This document shows, piece after piece, positions 7,088 to 16,054 of a stretch of DNA of 32,781 nucleotides (position 1 is its first letter; each line of letters begins with the position of its first letter). The position numbers and the translations under genes were made by a program. The notes beneath the pieces were generated by a model that was given only the letters and a program-made list of their open reading frames with translations, searched no databases and was not told the origin of the DNA. Origin of the DNA: an uncultured Eubacteriales bacterium (lineage in GTDB: Bacteria; Bacillota; Clostridia; Christensenellales; Aristaeellaceae); assembly GCA_902760595.1 (NCBI GenBank), contig CACWHI010000027.1, forward strand, positions 16,829 through 49,609, read 5' to 3'.

Positions 7088-8077
7088 ATGCTGAAGTATA
7101 CGGTCAAACGACTGCTGTACAGCGTACTGATCCTGTTTTTTGTCATGTTTCTGATTTATACCCTGATGTACAATATGCCGATGGGCTATGTGGAAACCAA
7201 AGCCCGCGAGCTCGCGTCCCGCCCCGGCGCTACGAAAAGCTACGCCGAATGGCTGGAGGACCTGAACGCGCAGTACGGCATGAATCAGGGCATCGTCCAG
7301 GGCTACTTCACCTGGCTCGGCAACGCCGTGCAGGGAAACTGGGGTGACAGCTGGGCCTGGACTATCCCCGTCACGCAGGAGTTCCACAATACCGTATGGT
7401 TCAGCTTTGCCTTGGGCCTGGTATCATTTATCCTGGAGATTCTGATCGCGATCCCGCTGGGAATCACTGCCGCGAAAAAGCAGTACGGCTTCACCGATTA
7501 TTTTACGACGGTGTTCGCGATGGTCTGTATCTCGATGCCGACCTTCTTCCTGGCAACCGTGCTCAAATACGTATTCTCTGTGAAGCTGGGCTGGTTCGAC
7601 CTGTCCGGCATGCAGAGCCGCAACTACATGTATCTTTCTGATTTCGGCAAGATCCTGGACGTGGCCAAGCACTTCGTGCTGCCGCTGATCACGCTGGTCA
7701 TCATCAGCATCGGCGGCCTCATGCGCTATACCCGCACCAACATGCTGGAGGTCCTCAGCGCCGATTATATCCGCACCGCCCGCGCCAAGGGCGTGCCGGA
7801 AAAGAAGGTCATCAATTATCATGCCTTCCGTAACACCATGATTCCCCTGGTGACCATGCTGGGCGGCAGCCTGCCGGGCCTGTTTTCCGGCGCGCTGATC
7901 ACGGAGACGCTGTTCTCCATCCGCGGCATCGGCTATGCCTCTTATACCTCCATGACCCAGGCGGACATTCCCTTCATCATGTTCTATCTGGCGTTCCTTT
8001 CGATTCTGACACTACTGGGCAACCTGATTTCTGATCTTCTGTACGCCGTGGTCGATCCGCGCGTGCGCCTGGGCTAA
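7088..8077 (+). CDS. Oligopeptide ABC transporter permease, OppB type
   Basis: Membrane subunit of the peptide importer, 329 residues, of normal length for OppB/DppB. The first membrane helix (about 10-31) is followed by an extracytoplasmic loop, then five further helices. The coupling-helix (EAA-type) loop reads YIRTARAKGVPEKKVINYHAFRN and docks on the ATPase subunits. The end DLLYAVVDPRVRLG is typical of the family. The start at 7088 (ATG, MLKYTVKRLL) is taken because the membrane helix begins right after it; the ribosome site (TTGGGAAGA) is weak, which may lower expression relative to the binding protein. The next permease follows after 11 bases. Confidence 0.93.
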   Translation: MLKYTVKRLLYSVLILFFVMFLIYTLMYNMPMGYVETKARELASRPGATKSYAEWLEDLNAQYGMNQGIVQGYFTWLGNAVQGNWGDSWAWTIPVTQEFHNTVWFSFALGLVSFILEILIAIPLGITAAKKQYGFTDYFTTVFAMVCISMPTFFLATVLKYVFSVKLGWFDLSGMQSRNYMYLSDFGKILDVAKHFVLPLITLVIISIGGLMRYTRTNMLEVLSADYIRTARAKGVPEKKVINYHAFRNTMIPLVTMLGGSLPGLFSGALITETLFSIRGIGYASYTSMTQADIPFIMFYLAFLSILTLLGNLISDLLYAVVDPRVRLG

Positions 8078-8088
8078 GGAGGGCATGT

Positions 8089-10134
8089 ATGAGCAGTTAT
8101 AATCTCAATGATGTCCTGAAGGCAAGGCATTCTCAGAACGACGAGCGTAAAGAGGGCCAGGAGATCGCCCTGGATGATATTTCCCGCGTGAAGGTGCTTT
8201 CACCCGGCCGCAGGGTTTTCAAACGTTTTATCCGGAACCGGCTGGCCGTGTTCGGCGCGGTCCTGCTGATCACCATGTTCGTCTTTTCCTTCATCGGTCC
8301 GCTCCTCTACCCCTATGGGCAGAAGCAGATCTTCTACAAGTATGACGAACAGCACATCAATTACGCCATGGCCAAGGAGAACACGGCCTACAACGGGTTT
8401 GACATCGACCCGGCCGTGACGGTCGAACGCGCCGTGAACAACGCCATGAACTCCCGCATCAAGTCCATGATCGCCGAAGGTCAGGACAGGATGGTCACCT
8501 TCGGGGAGGAGAACGCCTACCTGATCGAAAAGCTGGTCAAGGATATCTATCAGGTCTCCCGTCTCGAAACGGCGCAGGTCGCCACCTACGGCAGCATGGT
8601 CGCCGAAATCGGCACCTACAGCATGGTCGGCAAAAAAATGACCTTCAACGGCGCCGCTGTGGAAGGGCTTGAGGCCGCCGTGCGGGCTGCCATCGCGGCG
8701 AACGCCTCCGGCGGGGAGTTTGAGCACAACGGCGTCACCTATACCTATGCCCGCGGCAAGGCGAAGAGCTATACGGTCACCGCGGCGCTGGAGGGCATCA
8801 ACTATGACGGCGAGCCGCTGGGCGAAGCCTTTGAGCAGGCGGTCGAAGCGGCTGCCGCGGCCGGCGGCATCTTTGAGCTGGACGGCGCGCAATACGCCAT
8901 GAGGAAGGACGGCAGCGCGTGGCGCGTCTATCGCATGGGCGCGTCGACGCCCGCCAGGGTGTTCAGCAGTCTGACCGTAGATACCTTCACCGTCGGCACA
9001 GAGGTATCCCCCGAGCTGCGCCTGAAGGCGATGCTGGCCGCCCCTGCCGGCGGTTCCTTCGAAGCCGAAGGCCAGACCTGGTCCATCGAGCAGGAACAGG
9101 ATTTCTGGATCATCCGTGACGCCGAGGGCAAGGAGTACATGGAGCTGACCCCCTTCTCCGTGCGCCGCTACAACGGCGACAACACGATGGAGTACGACCT
9201 CAAGAAGGCGATTTCCAAGAAGATCGAAGAGATGGCGGCCGGCAACAGCAAGTCCGGATCCCTGACCTATCAGCTGCCCATGCAGCAGGCCAACGGCGAG
9301 TATGCCTATGACGAAAACGGCGAGCTGATGTTCGCCGATACCGAGATGACGATCACCCAACGCGATACGGGCGAATACGTCATCAACTGCGCGCAGATCA
9401 TTTATGTGATCGATATGTACGCCTCTCCCTCCGCCGCGCACATCCTGGGCACGGACGGTGACGGCTTTGACGTCATGGCCCGTATCATGTACGGCGGCCG
9501 CGTCTCCCTGATGGTCGGCTTTGTGGTCGTATTCCTGGAGACCTTCCTGGGCGTCATCATGGGCGGCCTATCCGGCTATTACGGCGGCTGGGTCGACATG
9601 CTGATCATGCGTCTGGTGGATATCTTCTACTGCCTGCCGAGCCTGCCCATCATGATCATCCTCGGCGCGATGATGGACGCCATGCGCATGGATACCTACC
9701 TGCGTCTGCTCATCATGATGGCGGCGCTGGGCATCATGGGCTGGGCCGGTGTCGCGCGCCTGGTTCGCGGCCAGATCCTGATGCTGCGTGACCAGGAGTT
9801 CATGGTCGCTACGGAAGCGACCGGCATCCGCGTCAGGGACCGCATCCTGCACCACCTGGTGCCCAACATCATGCCGCAGCTGATCGTGCAGGCCACCATG
9901 GGCATGGGCGGCGTCATTCTGACGGAATCCACCCTGTCCTTCCTGGGTTTGGGCGTCAAACACCCGCTGGCCACCTGGGGCACGATCATCAACTCAGTAT
10001 CTTCCGCGTCAGCCATGTCTCACTATGCATTCATCTGGATCCCGGTCGGACTGCTGATCTGTGTAACCGTTATCGCCTTCAACTTTGTCGGCGACGGCCT
10101 GCGTGACGCGTACGACCCGAAAGCGAAGCGGTAA
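8089..10134 (+). CDS. Oligopeptide ABC transporter permease, OppC type, with giant extracytoplasmic insertion
   Basis: Second membrane subunit of the importer, 681 residues where OppC/DppC proteins are usually about 300. Residues 1-50 are cytosolic and 52-73 form the first helix. The OppC core resumes at HILGTDGDGFDVMARI (about 451-466; family HxxGTDxxGxD) and runs to the end. That part includes the EAA loop FMVATEATGIRVRDRILHHL and normal later helices. Between them about 370 residues are inserted, on the outer face by topology. The insertion contains about four similar modules (near 186-230, 237-283, 300-344, 365-432): an Ala-rich helix, then GG-x-F-x-x-x-G-x-x-Y/W and a strand. The reading frame is clean and AGGAGG precedes the ATG, so it is not an artefact of a frameshift. 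Confidence 0.93.
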   Translation: MSSYNLNDVLKARHSQNDERKEGQEIALDDISRVKVLSPGRRVFKRFIRNRLAVFGAVLLITMFVFSFIGPLLYPYGQKQIFYKYDEQHINYAMAKENTAYNGFDIDPAVTVERAVNNAMNSRIKSMIAEGQDRMVTFGEENAYLIEKLVKDIYQVSRLETAQVATYGSMVAEIGTYSMVGKKMTFNGAAVEGLEAAVRAAIAANASGGEFEHNGVTYTYARGKAKSYTVTAALEGINYDGEPLGEAFEQAVEAAAAAGGIFELDGAQYAMRKDGSAWRVYRMGASTPARVFSSLTVDTFTVGTEVSPELRLKAMLAAPAGGSFEAEGQTWSIEQEQDFWIIRDAEGKEYMELTPFSVRRYNGDNTMEYDLKKAISKKIEEMAAGNSKSGSLTYQLPMQQANGEYAYDENGELMFADTEMTITQRDTGEYVINCAQIIYVIDMYASPSAAHILGTDGDGFDVMARIMYGGRVSLMVGFVVVFLETFLGVIMGGLSGYYGGWVDMLIMRLVDIFYCLPSLPIMIILGAMMDAMRMDTYLRLLIMMAALGIMGWAGVARLVRGQILMLRDQEFMVATEATGIRVRDRILHHLVPNIMPQLIVQATMGMGGVILTESTLSFLGLGVKHPLATWGTIINSVSSASAMSHYAFIWIPVGLLICVTVIAFNFVGDGLRDAYDPKAKR

Positions 10135-10151
10135 ATAAAGGAGGCATAAAA

Positions 10152-11336
10152 ATGACAGAGACAAAGAAAAAGGCCTCTTATATCTCCGGTAAAGAGTCCA
10201 GAAGAATCACCCGGTTCAACCGCCGGGTCACCAAGAAGCTTGAAGCTGAACGCGCGGACGCCAACAAGGATCCCGCCCTGTATACCACCAAAATGGCCAA
10301 TCCGGACAACGTGGTCGAATTCGACAACGTGTGCACCTATTTCTTCTCCGACGTGGGCGTCGTCAAGGCCGTCGACGGCATCAGCTATGAGATCCCGCGC
10401 GGCAAAACAGTGGGCGTGGTCGGCGAATCCGGCTGCGGCAAGTCCGTGACCAGCCTTTCCCTGATGCAGCTTCTGCCACGGCCCTCCGGCCAGGTGGTCG
10501 GCGGTGAGATCCGCTTCAACAAGGGCGACGGCACCGCCTACAATATCGCCAATACCCCCAACGCGATCATGGAGCATATCCGCGGCAACCGCATCTCCAT
10601 GATCTTCCAGGAGCCGATGACCGCGCTCAACCCGGTATTCCGCATCGGCAAGCAGGTGGACGAGGTCACGGAGCTCCATCACCCCGAGATGTCCAAGGAA
10701 GAGGTGAAGGCGCGCACCCTGGAGATGCTCGACCTGGTCGGCATCGCCAACAAGGAAGGCGTGTACGACATGTACCCGCACGAGCTGTCCGGCGGTATGC
10801 GCCAGCGCGTATGCATCGCCATCGCCCTGGCCTGCTCGCCCGCGCTGATCATCGCGGATGAGCCCACCACAGCGCTGGACGTGACCATTCAGGCCCAGAT
10901 CCTGGACCTGCTGCAGAACCTGAAGGACAAGCTGAACTCCTCCATCATGCTGATCACCCACGACCTGGGCGTCGTCGCCGGCATGGCGGACTACGTGGTC
11001 GTCATGTACGCGGGCCGCATCGTGGAGAAGGGCACTACGGAGGACATCTTCCATCATCCGGCGCATCCCTATACCATCGGCCTGATGAAGTCCAAGCCGG
11101 TCGTCGGCAAAAAGGTCGACGAGCTGTACAATATCCCCGGCAACGTGCCGAACCCCGTTGAAATGCCCAATTACTGCTATTTCCGTGATCGCTGCGAGAT
11201 GCGCTGCGATCAGTGCAACGGAGATTATCCGCCGGAAATCCGTATCAGCGACACGCACGTCGTCTCCTGCTACCGGTTCTTCGATCAGGGGCAGATCCTG
11301 GGCTACCCGAAATCTGTGGATGTGGAGGCGCTGTAA
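10152..11336 (+). CDS. Oligopeptide ABC transporter ATP-binding protein, OppD type
   Basis: One of two cytosolic ATPases powering peptide uptake, 394 residues. It has Walker A GESGCGKS (91-98), the ABC signature LSGGMRQR (from about 212), Walker [13 protein letters not shown] (about 232-243) and the switch His in LITHDLG. The C-terminal oligopeptide-type extension has the cysteine cluster [14 protein letters not shown]. An unusual basic N-terminal extension of about 50 residues, rich in Lys and Arg, precedes the normal start of the domain (VVEFDNV). The start is supported by AAGGAGG 8 bases upstream. It ends one base before the OppF start region, so the two are translationally coupled. Confidence 0.94.
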   Translation: MTETKKKASYISGKESRRITRFNRRVTKKLEAERADANKDPALYTTKMANPDNVVEFDNVCTYFFSDVGVVKAVDGISYEIPRGKTVGVVGESGCGKSVTSLSLMQLLPRPSGQVVGGEIRFNKGDGTAYNIANTPNAIMEHIRGNRISMIFQEPMTALNPVFRIGKQVDEVTELHHPEMSKEEVKARTLEMLDLVGIANKEGVYDMYPHELSGGMRQRVCIAIALACSPALIIADEPTTALDVTIQAQILDLLQNLKDKLNSSIMLITHDLGVVAGMADYVVVMYAGRIVEKGTTEDIFHHPAHPYTIGLMKSKPVVGKKVDELYNIPGNVPNPVEMPNYCYFRDRCEMRCDQCNGDYPPEIRISDTHVVSCYRFFDQGQILGYPKSVDVEAL

Positions 11337-11339
11337 GTG

Positions 11340-12389
11340 ATGGAAAACAAGGTTCTGCTGGAAGTGAATAACCTGGTCAAATGGTTTCCCATCAAGTCCA
11401 GCTTCATCAAACGCACCATCGGCAACGTGAAGGCGGTGGACGGCGTCAGCTTCAAGATCCGCAAGGGCGAGACCATGGGCCTGGTCGGCGAGTCCGGCTG
11501 CGGAAAATCCACCTGCGGCAGGACGATCCTGCGCCTGCTGGAAAAGACCTCCGGCCAGGTGCTGCTGGACGGCGAGGATATCTTCGCCCTCAGCAAGGAG
11601 GAGCTGCGCAAGCAGCGTCCGCGCATGCAGCTGGTCTTCCAGGATCCCTATTCCAGCCTCTCTCCCCGCCTGCCGGTCGGCGAGATCATCGGCGAGGCCG
11701 TGCGGGAGCACCATATCGTGCCACCGGACCAGTTTGACGACTATATCACCCGCGTCATGGACGTCTGCGGCCTCCCCGAATACTATAAGGACCGCTATCC
11801 GCATGAATTCTCGGGCGGCCAGCGCCAGCGCATCTGCATCGCGCGCGCCCTGGCGCTGTCCCCGGAATTCATCGTCTGCGACGAGCCCGTCTCCGCCCTG
11901 GACGTGTCCATTCAGGCCCAGATCATCAACCTGCTGAAAAAGCTGCAGGATGATTTCGGTCTGACCTACCTGTTCATTTCGCACGACCTGTCCGTAGTCG
12001 AACATATTTCCGACACCGTCGGCGTCATGTATCTGGGCAGCATGGTGGAGTACGCCCCGACGGAGAAGATCTTCGCCAATCCACTGAACCCCTACACGGA
12101 AGCGCTGTTCTCCGCCATTCCCATTCCGGATCCGGCCGCGCAGATCAACCGCATCATCCTGCAGGGCAGCATCCCCTCCCCCGCCAATCCGCCCTCCGGC
12201 TGCAAGTTCCATACGCGCTGCGACAAGTGCATGGAAGTCTGCAAATATGCCTGCCCCGAATGGCTGGAGGTCGAGCCAGAGCACTTCTGCGCCTGCCACC
12301 TGTACGACACGCCCGAAGCCGCGGCGCGCGCGAAGGAGACCATGGCGGAAATGAAAACGGCATCCTCTGCGGATGCGTCAGGGAACTGA
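11340..12389 (+). CDS. Oligopeptide ABC transporter ATP-binding protein, OppF type
   Basis: Partner ATPase of OppD, 349 residues. It has Walker [10 protein letters not shown] (from 50), signature FSGGQRQRI, Walker B FIVCDEPVSALD and switch His in FISHDLS. The C-terminal cysteine set (CKFHTRCDKCMEVCKYAC) follows the typical PPSGC motif. ATG at 11340 is used; GTG at 11337 directly after the OppD stop is nearly equally possible, with GGAGG at 11324-11328 serving either. OppD and OppF are expected to form the heterodimeric motor under OppB/OppC. Confidence 0.94.
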   Translation: MENKVLLEVNNLVKWFPIKSSFIKRTIGNVKAVDGVSFKIRKGETMGLVGESGCGKSTCGRTILRLLEKTSGQVLLDGEDIFALSKEELRKQRPRMQLVFQDPYSSLSPRLPVGEIIGEAVREHHIVPPDQFDDYITRVMDVCGLPEYYKDRYPHEFSGGQRQRICIARALALSPEFIVCDEPVSALDVSIQAQIINLLKKLQDDFGLTYLFISHDLSVVEHISDTVGVMYLGSMVEYAPTEKIFANPLNPYTEALFSAIPIPDPAAQINRIILQGSIPSPANPPSGCKFHTRCDKCMEVCKYACPEWLEVEPEHFCACHLYDTPEAAARAKETMAEMKTASSADASGN

Positions 12390-12392
12390 GCC

Positions 12393-12647
12393 ATGCGCCG
12401 TCAAGCAAAAAGCCCTCTGCCGGAAGACGACGACGGGCGCACGATCGCCGACATGAACGTCGACGGTATGCCCTGGTATACGCGCAGGACGGGCCCTTCC
12501 GAGAAAGGAAAGACCCCGCTGAGCAAGGACGAGCTGCGCGCCTACAGATGGGCCGCCCTAAAATCCGCGCTGCTGATCGTGCTGATATTCGGCGCCGTGT
12601 TCGCGCTGTTTCTTGCCTTCTGCGATTTCATCTGGTTCAAAAAATGA
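12393..12647 (+). CDS. Small single-TM protein, last gene of the opp operon
   Basis: An 84-residue protein starting 3 bases after the oppF stop. The first 55 residues are charged and cytosolic, with a conspicuous TIADMNVDGMPWYTRR segment. Residues 58-80 form one membrane helix (LLIVLIFGAVFALFLAFCDFIW). No domain is recognised. Its motif looks conserved rather than random, and its place just before the operon terminator suggests a small accessory protein made with the transporter. Function unknown. Confidence 0.75.
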   Translation: MRRQAKSPLPEDDDGRTIADMNVDGMPWYTRRTGPSEKGKTPLSKDELRAYRWAALKSALLIVLIFGAVFALFLAFCDFIWFKK

Positions 12648-12671
12648 CCGGGAAACACGACCAATATGTTT

Positions 12672-12719
12672 CACCCGCGGTCTGTCCTTCGTGGACAGCC
12701 GCGGGTGTACTGTTTTTTT
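12672..12719 (+). terminator. Strong terminator of the opp operon
   Basis: CACCCGCG plus CTGTCC pairs with GGACAG plus CGCGGGTG around a TTCG-type loop, with one bulge, followed by TACTG and seven T. It closes the operon 25 bases after the last stop codon. Confidence 0.92.
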
Positions 12720-12843
12720 GATCAGATGTATCCTGTAAAATTCGGAAACAGGTGGACGAAGGCGCATATAATATGATAGAATAATAACGCTTCCGCCACA
12801 GGAAAGCGCATACGGCGCTCAGCGCCGTAAAGGAGTACACGAA

Positions 12844-13614
12844 ATGACTTTTTCTTTAAAACGCAGCAGCCGATTACTGGCATGGATATGCGCGGTTCTG
12901 CTCATCACAGGCACAGCGGCGCTGGGCGAGGAAACGCCGGACACCGGCACGGAGCTGACGCCCAGGGAGCAGATGATCGAGGGCATTCTGAACGCGGCGC
13001 ACGAAGAGTTTGAAAAGACCGGCGGCAAGCCCGGAGATACCTGGGGAAAGCCGCGCCGTGCCCAGAAAAAAGGGGATATCTATATCTGCAAGAACTTCAC
13101 GGTCTACTGCTTCAGGCAGGCGGCGTCCGGGTTCCGGATGGCGGAGTACCCCGATGTGCCGCTGATCATCCCGGACAACCTGCCGCCCGAGGAGTGCACG
13201 ACCTACGCCTACGGCTACAAGTGGGAGGACGTCGGGCCGGAGAAGGGAAATCCCTTCTATGAGGCCGCCGTCTTCCGTTATAACAACGACCTGAGCAAGG
13301 ACGAAAACCGCGAGCTGGCCCGGGAATTCCTCCAGCAGGCGCAGCGCGGCGATTTTTTCCAGATGCGGGCGAACTACTACTGGGGCATCGGCGCCCACAG
13401 CATGATCTTCACCGGAGACTACGACCCGGATACCGACACCGTCACCTGGTGCGACAGCAATATGCGCGGATACAGCAAGAACGGCGTCCGCTATGGCTAC
13501 GTGCAGTGGAATGCGAACGAAAAGATCGACTGGTTCGTGGACGCCTTCTGCCGCAAAAAGCACGGCGCCACCATTTACCGGCTGCGGGACGACATCATTA
13601 CAAAGCAGGAATAA
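12844..13614 (+). CDS. Secreted NlpC/P60- or CHAP-like cysteine amidase (putative)
   Basis: A 256-residue protein with a signal peptide (about 1-28). The mature part has the layout of papain-like cell-wall amidases: Cys82 in DIYICKNFTVYCF as nucleophile, His185 in GAHSMIFTG as base, and Asp204 or Asn206 in WCDSNMRG as third residue. The family would cleave peptidoglycan peptides or related amides outside the cell. The match is to the fold pattern only, so substrate and even activity are inferred. AAAGGAG precedes the ATG. A TATAAT lies at 12767-12772 but without a convincing -35. The 3' end overlaps the convergent pepT gene by 17 bases. Confidence 0.7.
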   Translation: MTFSLKRSSRLLAWICAVLLITGTAALGEETPDTGTELTPREQMIEGILNAAHEEFEKTGGKPGDTWGKPRRAQKKGDIYICKNFTVYCFRQAASGFRMAEYPDVPLIIPDNLPPEECTTYAYGYKWEDVGPEKGNPFYEAAVFRYNNDLSKDENRELAREFLQQAQRGDFFQMRANYYWGIGAHSMIFTGDYDPDTDTVTWCDSNMRGYSKNGVRYGYVQWNANEKIDWFVDAFCRKKHGATIYRLRDDIITKQE

Positions 13615-14851
13615 ACTGCTCCGCGAGCGCCAGCAGGATCTCCACATTCTTTTCCATGGACCGGATCGGGACGTACTCGAACCGCCCGTGGGCGTTTTCA
13701 TAGCCGGCGCTCAGGTTGGGGCAGGGCAGGCCGCGCCAGGAGAGGGCCGAGCCGTCGGTCCCGCCCCGGAAGGGCTCAGTCTGCGGGGTAAGGCCCACGG
13801 CGGAGATCGCTCGGATCAGCCGCTCCACCAGACAGGGCTTCCGGTCCAGGACCTCCTTCATGTTCCGGTACTGGCCCGTGATCTCCAGCCGGACGCGGTC
13901 GGCGCCGCAGCGCGCTTTCAGCCGCTCCGCGCAATCGCGGATGAAGGCTTCCCGTTCGTCAAAGCGCTTCGCGTCGTGATCCCGGATGATGAGGCGAACT
14001 GTAGCCTGCTCACAATCGGCCTGGACGCTCACTACGTGGTAAAAGCCCTCTCTCCCCTCCGTGGTCTGGGGGCGCTCGTCCTCCGGCAGCATTCCCACGA
14101 AGGCGGCGGCGATATCCGCGGCGTTGACCATGATCCCCTTGGCGGTGCCCGTATGCACGCTCCGGCCCGTCACCGTCAGCACCGCCTGTGAGGCGTTGAA
14201 GGTCTCGTCCATGTACCAGCCCAGGTGGTCGCCGTCCAGCGTATACGCGACCTTCGCCCCGAAGCGCTCCAGGTCCAGGTCGCGCGCCAGGCCGCCCACC
14301 TCCTCGTCGGGGGTAAAGGCCAGGCAGATCCTTCCGTGCCTGATCTCCGGATGTTTCAGCAGGTGCTCCGCGAAGGTCATCACCGCCGCGATGCCGGCCT
14401 TATCGTCCCCTCCCAGCAGCGTCTGCCCGTCGGTCAGCACCAGGTCCTGCCCGATATACTGGCCGAGGCTCGGGAAATCCGCAGCGCGCATCACGATGCG
14501 CTTCTCCGCGTTCAGCACGATGTCCCCGCCGTCGTAATCCGTCAGCACCCACGGGTGGACGGGGCTACCGGGGGCATCCGGCGCGGTATCCATGTGGACC
14601 ACAAGGCCAAAGGCCTCCGCGGCCTCCTGCCCCGGCGCGGCGGGGATCTCCGCGGTCAGGACGCAGGTCCGCTCATCCAGCCGCACGTCGGTTGCGCCGA
14701 TGGCCATCAGCTCATCCCTGAGCAGGTACGCCAGGTCGAACTGCCTGCGGGTGGTCGGGGTCTCACGGCCCAGCGCGTCCGACTGCGTGTCGATCCGCGC
14801 ATAACGAAGGAGCCGGTCCCGGACCGGCTCGTAAAAGATGGTGCGCTCCAT
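13598..14851 (-). CDS. pepT: Peptidase T (tripeptide aminopeptidase), M20 family
   Basis: Cytosolic di-zinc exopeptidase that releases the N-terminal residue from tripeptides; 417 residues, the usual length. The metal-site motifs are all present: HMD (His86, Asp88), GGDDKAG (bridging Asp149/150), PDEEVG (Glu183/184), the LDGD segment and the late RGGTDGS. It lies 3 bases after rubrerythrin on the same strand and has no clear ribosome site of its own (GAGCC before the ATG), so it is probably translated by coupling. With the Opp importer upstream in the window it fits a peptide-use lifestyle. Confidence 0.95.
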   Translation of the reverse strand: MERTIFYEPVRDRLLRYARIDTQSDALGRETPTTRRQFDLAYLLRDELMAIGATDVRLDERTCVLTAEIPAAPGQEAAEAFGLVVHMDTAPDAPGSPVHPWVLTDYDGGDIVLNAEKRIVMRAADFPSLGQYIGQDLVLTDGQTLLGGDDKAGIAAVMTFAEHLLKHPEIRHGRICLAFTPDEEVGGLARDLDLERFGAKVAYTLDGDHLGWYMDETFNASQAVLTVTGRSVHTGTAKGIMVNAADIAAAFVGMLPEDERPQTTEGREGFYHVVSVQADCEQATVRLIIRDHDAKRFDEREAFIRDCAERLKARCGADRVRLEITGQYRNMKEVLDRKPCLVERLIRAISAVGLTPQTEPFRGGTDGSALSWRGLPCPNLSAGYENAHGRFEYVPIRSMEKNVEILLALAEQFIPAL

Positions 14852-14854
14852 GGC

Positions 14855-15388
14855 TCAGTAGTTTTCAGCCTTGAGCTGGAAGTATGCCTGGGGATGGTTG
14901 CAGACCGGGCAGACGTCCGGCGCCTTGGGGCCGATGACGATGTGGCCGCAGTTGCCGCACTGCCAGATGCAGTCCCCGTCCCGGGAAAAGACCACCGCGT
15001 CTTCGATGTTCTTGAGCAGCTTGCGGTAGCGGGCTTCATGCTCCTTCTCGATGGCCGCCACGCCCAGGAACAGCTCGGCGATCTCGTCGAAGCCCTCTTC
15101 CTTCGCGGTTTTTGCGAAGCCCTCGTACATGTCCGTCCACTCGTAGTTCTCGCCGTCGGCGGCGGCCTTCAGGTTCTCCTTCGTGTCTCCGATGCCGCCC
15201 AGCAGCTTGAACCAGATCTTGGCGTGCTCCTTTTCGTTTGCGGCGGTCTCCTCAAAGATGTTCGCGATCTGGACATAGCCGTCCTTCTTCGCCTTGGACG
15301 CGAAGTAGCTGTACTTATTGCGCGCCATGCTCTCGCCCTGGAACGCCGCCCACAGGTTTTTCTCCGTCTGGCTTCCCTTTAATTCCAT
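14855..15388 (-). CDS. Rubrerythrin
   Basis: A 177-residue non-haem iron protein that reduces hydrogen peroxide in anaerobes. The ferritin-like four-helix part (1-135) has two ExxH motifs, Glu52-His55 and Glu114-His117, plus Glu19, as diiron ligands. The C-terminal rubredoxin domain binds one iron through CGNC (144, 147) and CPVC (160, 163). AAAGGAG lies 7 bases before the ATG at 15388; longer upstream readings of the frame lack such a site. It is first gene of a small operon with pepT and has its own promoter. Confidence 0.96.
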   Translation of the reverse strand: MELKGSQTEKNLWAAFQGESMARNKYSYFASKAKKDGYVQIANIFEETAANEKEHAKIWFKLLGGIGDTKENLKAAADGENYEWTDMYEGFAKTAKEEGFDEIAELFLGVAAIEKEHEARYRKLLKNIEDAVVFSRDGDCIWQCGNCGHIVIGPKAPDVCPVCNHPQAYFQLKAENY

Positions 15389-15424
15389 GATGTTGTCTCC
15401 TTTCGTCACCTTTTCGGCGGGATC

Positions 15425-15453
15425 ATTATACCACAACCGGGCGCGTCTGACCA
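15425..15453 (-). promoter_or_regulatory. Promoter of rubrerythrin-pepT
   Basis: On the minus strand: TGGTCA (15448-15453), 17 bases, perfect TATAAT (15425-15430). I found no clear PerR-type dyad overlapping it. Confidence 0.6.
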
Positions 15454-15490
15454 TACGGGCACACAATATTGAACCAATTGGGAGGTCACC

Positions 15491-16054
15491 ATGTCCATTC
15501 TAACGCCGTCCTTCGAGGAGCTGGCGCAGCGGTTCGAGCGGGAGCTGTACCTGACCTGCTACGGCATCCTCGGACACCGGGAGGATGCCGCGGACGCCCT
15601 GCAGGAGACCATGCTGCGCGCCTGGCGCGGCTTCAGGGGCTTCCGCGGCGAGGCGCAGTGGCGCACCTGGTTCCACCGCATCGCGGTCAATACCTGCATC
15701 GACATGCTGCGGCGGCGGAAGCCGGATACGTCCCTGGACGCCATGGCCGACGAGGGCTTCGACCCGCCCGATATGAAGGAAAGCGTGAGCGGCGCGCTGG
15801 AAGACGCCGAACGCAAGCGCCTCCTGCGCGAAGCCATCGGCGAGCTCAGCGAAAAGGACCGCACGCTCATCGTCCTGCGCGACGTGCGCGGAATGTCCTA
15901 CGACGAGCTCGCGTCGGTCCTGCGTCTGCCACTTGGCACCGTAAAGAGCCGGCTCAATCGCGCCCGGGAGCACCTGATAAAAATACTTTCCGCGGACGCG
16001 GAACTTTTTGGACGGGATTCCGTCAGTAACAGTGAAAGGAGGACCAAGCGATGA
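15491..16054 (+). CDS. ECF-type RNA polymerase sigma factor
   Basis: A 187-residue group 4 sigma factor. Region 2 (about 10-78) includes the core-binding and -10 segments ([20 protein letters not shown], then [12 protein letters not shown]). Region 4 (about 116-170) has the helix-turn-helix [20 protein letters not shown] for the -35 element. GGGAGG precedes the ATG. Its stop overlaps the next gene's start (ATGA), the usual sign of a sigma/anti-sigma pair. It would redirect transcription when released from its anti-sigma factor, probably to envelope genes including this operon; I could not identify its own target promoter. Confidence 0.93.
   Translation: MSILTPSFEELAQRFERELYLTCYGILGHREDAADALQETMLRAWRGFRGFRGEAQWRTWFHRIAVNTCIDMLRRRKPDTSLDAMADEGFDPPDMKESVSGALEDAERKRLLREAIGELSEKDRTLIVLRDVRGMSYDELASVLRLPLGTVKSRLNRAREHLIKILSADAELFGRDSVSNSERRTKR

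Noticed and set aside
8089..10134. Possible assembly error or frameshift fusion making the OppC gene too long
   Set aside because: The insertion is in frame, has normal composition and internal regularity, and the permease core on both sides is intact.
12741..12782. Promoter for the NlpC-like gene around TATAAT at 12767
   Set aside because: The -10 is perfect, but no acceptable -35 lies at 16-18 bases; alternatives (TGGACG-N18-TAGAAT) are too weak to list.
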